Shown: piece by piece, positions 57,201 through 60,000 of the stretch
Position numbering within the stretch: the first letter of the stretch is position 1
How the letters are laid out: the number at the start of each line of letters is the position of its first letter
Assembly: GCF_964355755.1 (NCBI RefSeq)
Contig: NC_092675.1
Span: 4,438,312-4,498,311 of the forward strand
Length of the DNA: 60,000 nt
Direction: 5' to 3'
Origin: Antedon mediterranea
Lineage: Eukaryota > Echinodermata > Crinoidea > Comatulida > Antedonidae
Notes under the pieces: generated by a model
The model's database searches: none
Told to the model about the DNA's origin: nothing
The model's input: the letters and a program-made list of their open reading frames with translations, nothing else
Position numbers and translations under genes: made by a program

Positions 57201-59929
57201 CCTGGAATTTGAGGTAACATGTATTGGTAATTCTTAAAATCCTGAAAAATAAAAAAACAATAATTATACAAAACTAATGCTTATCAAATAAATAATATAG
57301 TAATTGAAGAATTTAATACTTTTACTTACCGCTAACAGATTCATAATTGTATGTCCAATTTCTCCGTACACTGGTTTGCGCCCTCTAACACTCATTAAGG
57401 GACACGGATAATCTGTAGAGATAATATTCTTTAATTACAAACTGGTTTTCATAAAATCATTATGCTTTTGGAAAACAATTGCATGTTTCACTGTACCCAC
57501 TCTCTCTCTTGATTTAGAAGAACAGTACTCACATCTAAATTCCGCTCCTAACCTCAGCATGAGTCTCAACGGAAACACTTTAGCCCAGGGCATCTCCCAC
57601 TTCTGCAGCAAGACACCAAACAGGTAAGGAGGTTCCGGTAGGATGAGCTTCTGCAGACACTGGAATGTTGGTTTTAAGAACAGGAATCCACCATGCTGCC
57701 GACTACCAAGGAAGTTATCACCGCAAAAGGAGTGGCTCATGTCATTTATGGTGTTACCTGTTAAATGATAAGTATTTGGTTTTAATTAGCCAATGTGCGG
57801 ATAACTCCTTGTAATTTGGGTGCTAGCTTGGTGTTTTTGTCTTTTTGTTCTCTTTCTTTTGTTTTCCACTCTTTCTCTTTATTGTCGAGCGCATAGAGAC
57901 ATCGTTTATTTGTGCTAAATCTATCTATTAATTATATTAATTGTCCAATCACTTTTTTTGTTTATTATTCTTCTTTCTGTCATTTTTGCGCTTCTCTAAA
58001 ATGTGTGGACAGAACATTTTGTAACTTTGTCAATATATCAACATTTTATGTGAAGTTGTGCACCTATTTTTAATGATGTCATAGTTGGCGCAACATGATT
58101 TGCGTGAAATTTTACGTATGATGGTCTTACCTTTAGATGCTTCATAATAAAGGTTGTTAAAATGTACAAATACATCTCTTGGGATGGTCTTCTCATCAGG
58201 AGTAGACTCTAGTACCACAACCAGTTCATCTTGACCTACGGTTGTCATACCTTTGGTAGAGAAGCACCAACAAGTCCTGTTCACACAGCAATTCACTGTA
58301 ATAAGATTCAAACATTGTTAATCAAATAATTATTTATTGTTAAATCTGAGAGAAAAAACTTATATACAGTATACTATAGAGTATAATCTCACCACTCCCA
58401 GAGAAACAGACATATTAAGCCATGGGTGTATTTAGTACCATATCTATATCTATATTTTTTTAAAATTAATAAAACTTACATTCAATGATTTTGACAAGTA
58501 CAAACAGGTTTTTATTTAGTACAAACACAACAGGATTAGGACTGTCATCTGAGAAAAATAAAAATATGTAATTAATATAAATAAAACGAATATAAATGTT
58601 ATGTTTCTTATTTTGTTATTTTATAAATTGATTAAGTAGAGACATTTAAAATGTATCTCATCATGAAAAAATAAATATCTTTGTGTGTATTGTGAAAACT
58701 GTTTTTTCTTTTTGTACTTACTACGTAGTTCCAGAAATAATCTTTCCACGTTTGGATTCTCTTCAACTACATACTCTGAAAAATGCATGTTTTTTAAATG
58801 AATATATAATCATCTAATTTAATTTAATTCACACACCAATCAAATATTTATTTATGTGAAGGAAAATGTTCAGAATTTCATCAAAAAAAAAGTCTCTGAA
58901 AATGTATAAACATAAAAAAAATACTATATTTATTATTTTTTTACACTGGAACCAATCAATGTTCCATATGTATGCATTTCATGTATATTGGACAGAATAA
59001 AGTATTATAATGTATTGTGTATTCATATATAAGCCCACTCCAGTCAAATGACTTTGATATAATTATATCAAAACTTATCCTAGTAAGATACAGTAGTAGA
59101 ACCACTATTTAAGCGAATCAATAGTGTTCCTTTGATAGGGTGTCCTCTGAATAAAAGTGTCCCCTGAATAAGGATGTCTACTAAATAAGGGTGTTTCTTT
59201 AATAAGGGTGTTCCCTGAATAAGTGTGTCCTCTGAATAAAAGTGTCCCTTTAATAAGGATGTCTCCTGAATAAGGGTGTCTATTGAATAAGGGTGTCTCC
59301 TGAATAAGGGTGTCTCCTGAATAAGTGCGTCCCTTTAATAAGTGTGTCCCCTGAATAAGTGTTTCCCTTTAATAAGGATGTCTCCTGAATAAGGGTGTCT
59401 ATTGAATAAGGGTGTTTCCTGAATAAGTGTGTCTCCTGAATAAGTGCGTCCCCTGAATAAGTGTGTCCCTTTAATAAGTGTGTCCCCTGAATAAGTGTTT
59501 CCCTTTAATAAGTGTGTCCCCTGAATAAGGGTGTTCCGTGAATAAGGATGTCTACTAAATAAGGGTGTTTCTTTAATAAGGGTGTTCCCTGAATAAGTGT
59601 GTCCTCTGAATAAGTGTGTTCCCTAAATAAGGGTGTCCGAAAGAAGAGGTTGTAATGTAATTATTATATACCTCCTTTGGTTTCTGTTGCTATGATGACA
59701 GGTGGAAGTGAGACTCCATCTTTTGGTATCAAACTTCTCTTGATTGACTTTGAGTTTCGTCTTCTACCAGAAATTGATGCAGCTAACCCCTCTGCTACGA
59801 TTGAAGCACCCTCTGACATTGAATGCGTTGTATGCGAGATTGAACGAGGTGGTTCTTCTACTAATTCATCACCAGGGTTTAGACCATCAGAAAAGTGTAC
59901 TCGCTTGCTGCCTTTTGACTTTTGGTTAC
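54124..59929 (-). CDS. ZFYVE9-like: SARA/endofin (ZFYVE9/ZFYVE16-like), C-terminal 596 residues, 5' part off the right edge
   Basis: Minus-strand exons: 59929-59672, 58775-58722, 58548-58480, 58295-58131, 57757-57533, 57412-57330, 57241-57137, 56748-56598, 55925-55682, 55215-54933, 54276-54124 (1790 nt; phases agree at all ten junctions). The protein matches the long conserved C-terminal domain of SARA and endofin (DUF3480 type). Landmarks: VHFSDG after the SMAD-binding region, [103 protein letters not shown] and the end [13 protein letters not shown]. Family role: early-endosome adaptor, with FYVE binding PI3P and presenting SMADs to TGF-beta/BMP receptors. The FYVE and SMAD-binding parts should lie beyond 60000. 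ZFYVE9 and ZFYVE16 cannot be separated from the visible part. Confidence 0.95.
54376..54785 (+). repeat. 18-bp purine-rich minisatellite in the last SARA intron
   Basis: Unit agatgaatggagaggcag with many variants (longer eggagg-type units gaggaggagatgaatttggg at the left; gacatgaatggc units at the right). Length divisible by 3, so it yields overlapping 146-160-residue frames on the minus strand rich in Leu, His and Ser; these are not genes. Confidence 0.92.
54933..55215 (-). CDS. ZFYVE9-like: SARA/endofin exon: [11 protein letters not shown] / RWTEVFF segment
   Basis: Acceptor attgtttttcag ends at 55216; donor gtgagt starts at 54932. It is 283 nt, phase 2 to phase 0. Encodes [50 protein letters not shown] and [16 protein letters not shown]. 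The open frame runs on past the donor but only into intron. Confidence 0.95.
55299..55403. mobile_element. TWA-MITE family, copy 9 (SARA intron)
   Basis: agctctgtctacaccatc / gtgtagacagagct with an exact TTA duplication at 55296-55298 and 55404-55406. Confidence 0.87.
55682..55925 (-). CDS. ZFYVE9-like: SARA/endofin exon: [15 protein letters not shown] segment
   Basis: Acceptor tttattgttacag ends at 55926; donor gtaggt starts at 55681. It is 244 nt, phase 1 to phase 2. Encodes [51 protein letters not shown] and [17 protein letters not shown]. Confidence 0.94.
56195..56282 (-). repeat. tRNA-derived SINE fragment (minus strand)
   Basis: On the minus strand the A box is tggcttagtgg (complement of 56256-56266) and the B box is gagttcaagtcc (complement of 56212-56223). 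The same family as 1105-1190. It lies in a SARA intron, antisense to nothing and in the same orientation as that gene. Confidence 0.6.
56598..56748 (-). CDS. ZFYVE9-like: SARA/endofin exon: [11 protein letters not shown] segment
   Basis: Acceptor ttctttttag ends at 56749; donor gtaaat starts at 56597. It is 151 nt, phase 0 to phase 1, encoding [20 protein letters not shown], then [20 protein letters not shown] and [11 protein letters not shown] strong family match. Confidence 0.95.
56812..56949. mobile_element. TWA-MITE family, copy 10 (SARA intron)
   Basis: agctctatctaccctatc / gataccgcagacagaact with a TTA duplication at 56809-56811 and 56950-56952. Confidence 0.82.
57137..57241 (-). CDS. 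ZFYVE9-like: SARA/endofin exon: [14 protein letters not shown]
   Basis: Acceptor tttatttttcag ends at 57242; donor gtatgt starts at 57136. It is 105 nt, phase 0, encoding [20 protein letters not shown], then [15 protein letters not shown], the less conserved middle of the domain. Confidence 0.92.
57330..57412 (-). CDS. ZFYVE9-like: SARA/endofin exon: [18 protein letters not shown]
   Basis: Acceptor attatctctacag ends at 57413; donor gtaagt starts at 57329. It is 83 nt, phase 1 to phase 0, encoding [20 protein letters not shown] then TIMNLLA, as in the family. Confidence 0.93.
57533..57757 (-). CDS. ZFYVE9-like: SARA/endofin exon: most conserved block of the C-terminal domain
   Basis: Acceptor catttaacag ends at 57758; donor gtgagt starts at 57532. 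It is 225 nt, phase 1 to phase 1. Contains [40 protein letters not shown] and [15 protein letters not shown]. Confidence 0.96.
58131..58295 (-). CDS. ZFYVE9-like: SARA/endofin exon: CWCFSTKGM segment
   Basis: Acceptor cttattacag ends at 58296; donor gtaaga starts at 58130. It is 165 nt, phase 1 to phase 1, encoding [20 protein letters not shown], then [20 protein letters not shown] and [15 protein letters not shown] strong match to the conserved domain. Confidence 0.95.
58480..58548 (-). CDS. ZFYVE9-like: SARA/endofin exon: start of the C-terminal conserved domain
   Basis: Acceptor ttatttttctcag ends at 58549; donor gtaagt starts at 58479. It is 69 nt, phase 1 to phase 1, encoding [20 protein letters not shown]. 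Too small to stand out as an ORF, but it is a strong family match. Confidence 0.9.
58722..58775 (-). CDS. ZFYVE9-like: SARA/endofin exon: KGEYVVEE segment
   Basis: Acceptor catttttcag ends at 58776; donor gtaagt starts at 58721. It is 54 nt, phase 1 to phase 1, encoding [17 protein letters not shown]. Joined to the preceding exon it reads KGEYVVEE, matching KGDYAVEE of human SARA (from memory). Confidence 0.85.
59126..59640 (+). repeat. 17-bp minisatellite in a SARA intron, about 30 copies
   Basis: Unit ctgaataagtgtgtccc, with variants starting tttaataag or attgaataag and ending gggtgtctc. A longer block recurs (tgtctactaaataagggtgt near 59175 and 59550). It ends about 30 bases from the exon donor at 59671. 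Confidence 0.94.
59672..59929 (-). CDS. ZFYVE9-like: SARA/endofin exon (first in window): linker with RVxF motif
   Basis: Acceptor ttacattgaag ends at 59930; donor gtatat starts at 59671. It enters and leaves in phase 1 and encodes [20 protein letters not shown] through [18 protein letters not shown] fits the RVxF consensus for protein phosphatase 1 docking and sits where SARA/endofin have RVWF; PP1 docking by these proteins is reported, from memory. A 17-bp minisatellite begins about 30 bases inside the next intron. Confidence 0.88.
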
Positions 59930-60000
59930 CTTCAATGTAAAAAATAATGAAGACCACATTTTGCAAAGTCTAGGAGGCCTGAATATACAAGCCTATAATA

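Overview
This is an AT-rich animal nuclear window. Genes are split by GT-AG introns up to 18 kb long, and the non-coding DNA is full of short palindromic DNA transposons (MITEs), minisatellites and tRNA-derived SINE fragments. There is no bacterial, viral or organellar gene organisation. A single GLIS-type gene equally close to vertebrate GLIS1 and GLIS3, an endofin/SARA gene and a TAX1BP3-like gene suggest an invertebrate, most likely a non-vertebrate deuterostome such as an echinoderm. The phylum is a guess from overall character, not from a diagnostic gene.

Layout. (1) 1454-43798, plus strand: a GLIS1/3 zinc-finger transcription factor in nine coding exons whose splice phases all agree, giving 1046 residues. 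It has an N-terminal GLI/GLIS conserved motif, a glutamine run, two PPPY motifs, five C2H2 fingers and a conserved-looking tail. (2) 43799-49840: 3' UTR and intergenic DNA with a 20-bp minisatellite and a duplicated AT-rich block. (3) 49841-52129, minus strand: a complete four-exon single-PDZ gene resembling TAX1BP3/TIP-1, 108 residues. One of its introns holds a minisatellite split by a TTAA-flanked transposon. (4) 52130-52625: a probable promoter and possible plus-strand transcript start. Its sequence has a decayed second copy inside GLIS intron 1. (5) 54124-59929, minus strand: the last eleven coding exons (596 residues plus stop) of a SARA/endofin (ZFYVE9/ZFYVE16) gene. Its FYVE domain and SMAD-binding region should lie beyond the right edge.

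How the genes relate. GLIS is a nuclear DNA-binding regulator, SARA is an early-endosome adaptor for TGF-beta receptor/SMAD signalling, and TAX1BP3 is a small PDZ protein that competes for C-terminal ligands. There is no operon. The GLIS-SARA proximity recalls human 1p32, where GLIS1 and ZFYVE9 lie within about 1-2 Mb, so it may be ancestral linkage.

I found no clearly new gene system. The most interesting material is mobile-element structure: a ten-copy MITE family with 3-bp TWA target duplications, two copies of which flank a zinc-finger exon; a hAT-like insertion whose empty site survives in the paralogous segment 50 kb away; a TTAA element inside a TTAA-rich minisatellite; and a MITE nested in another palindromic element.
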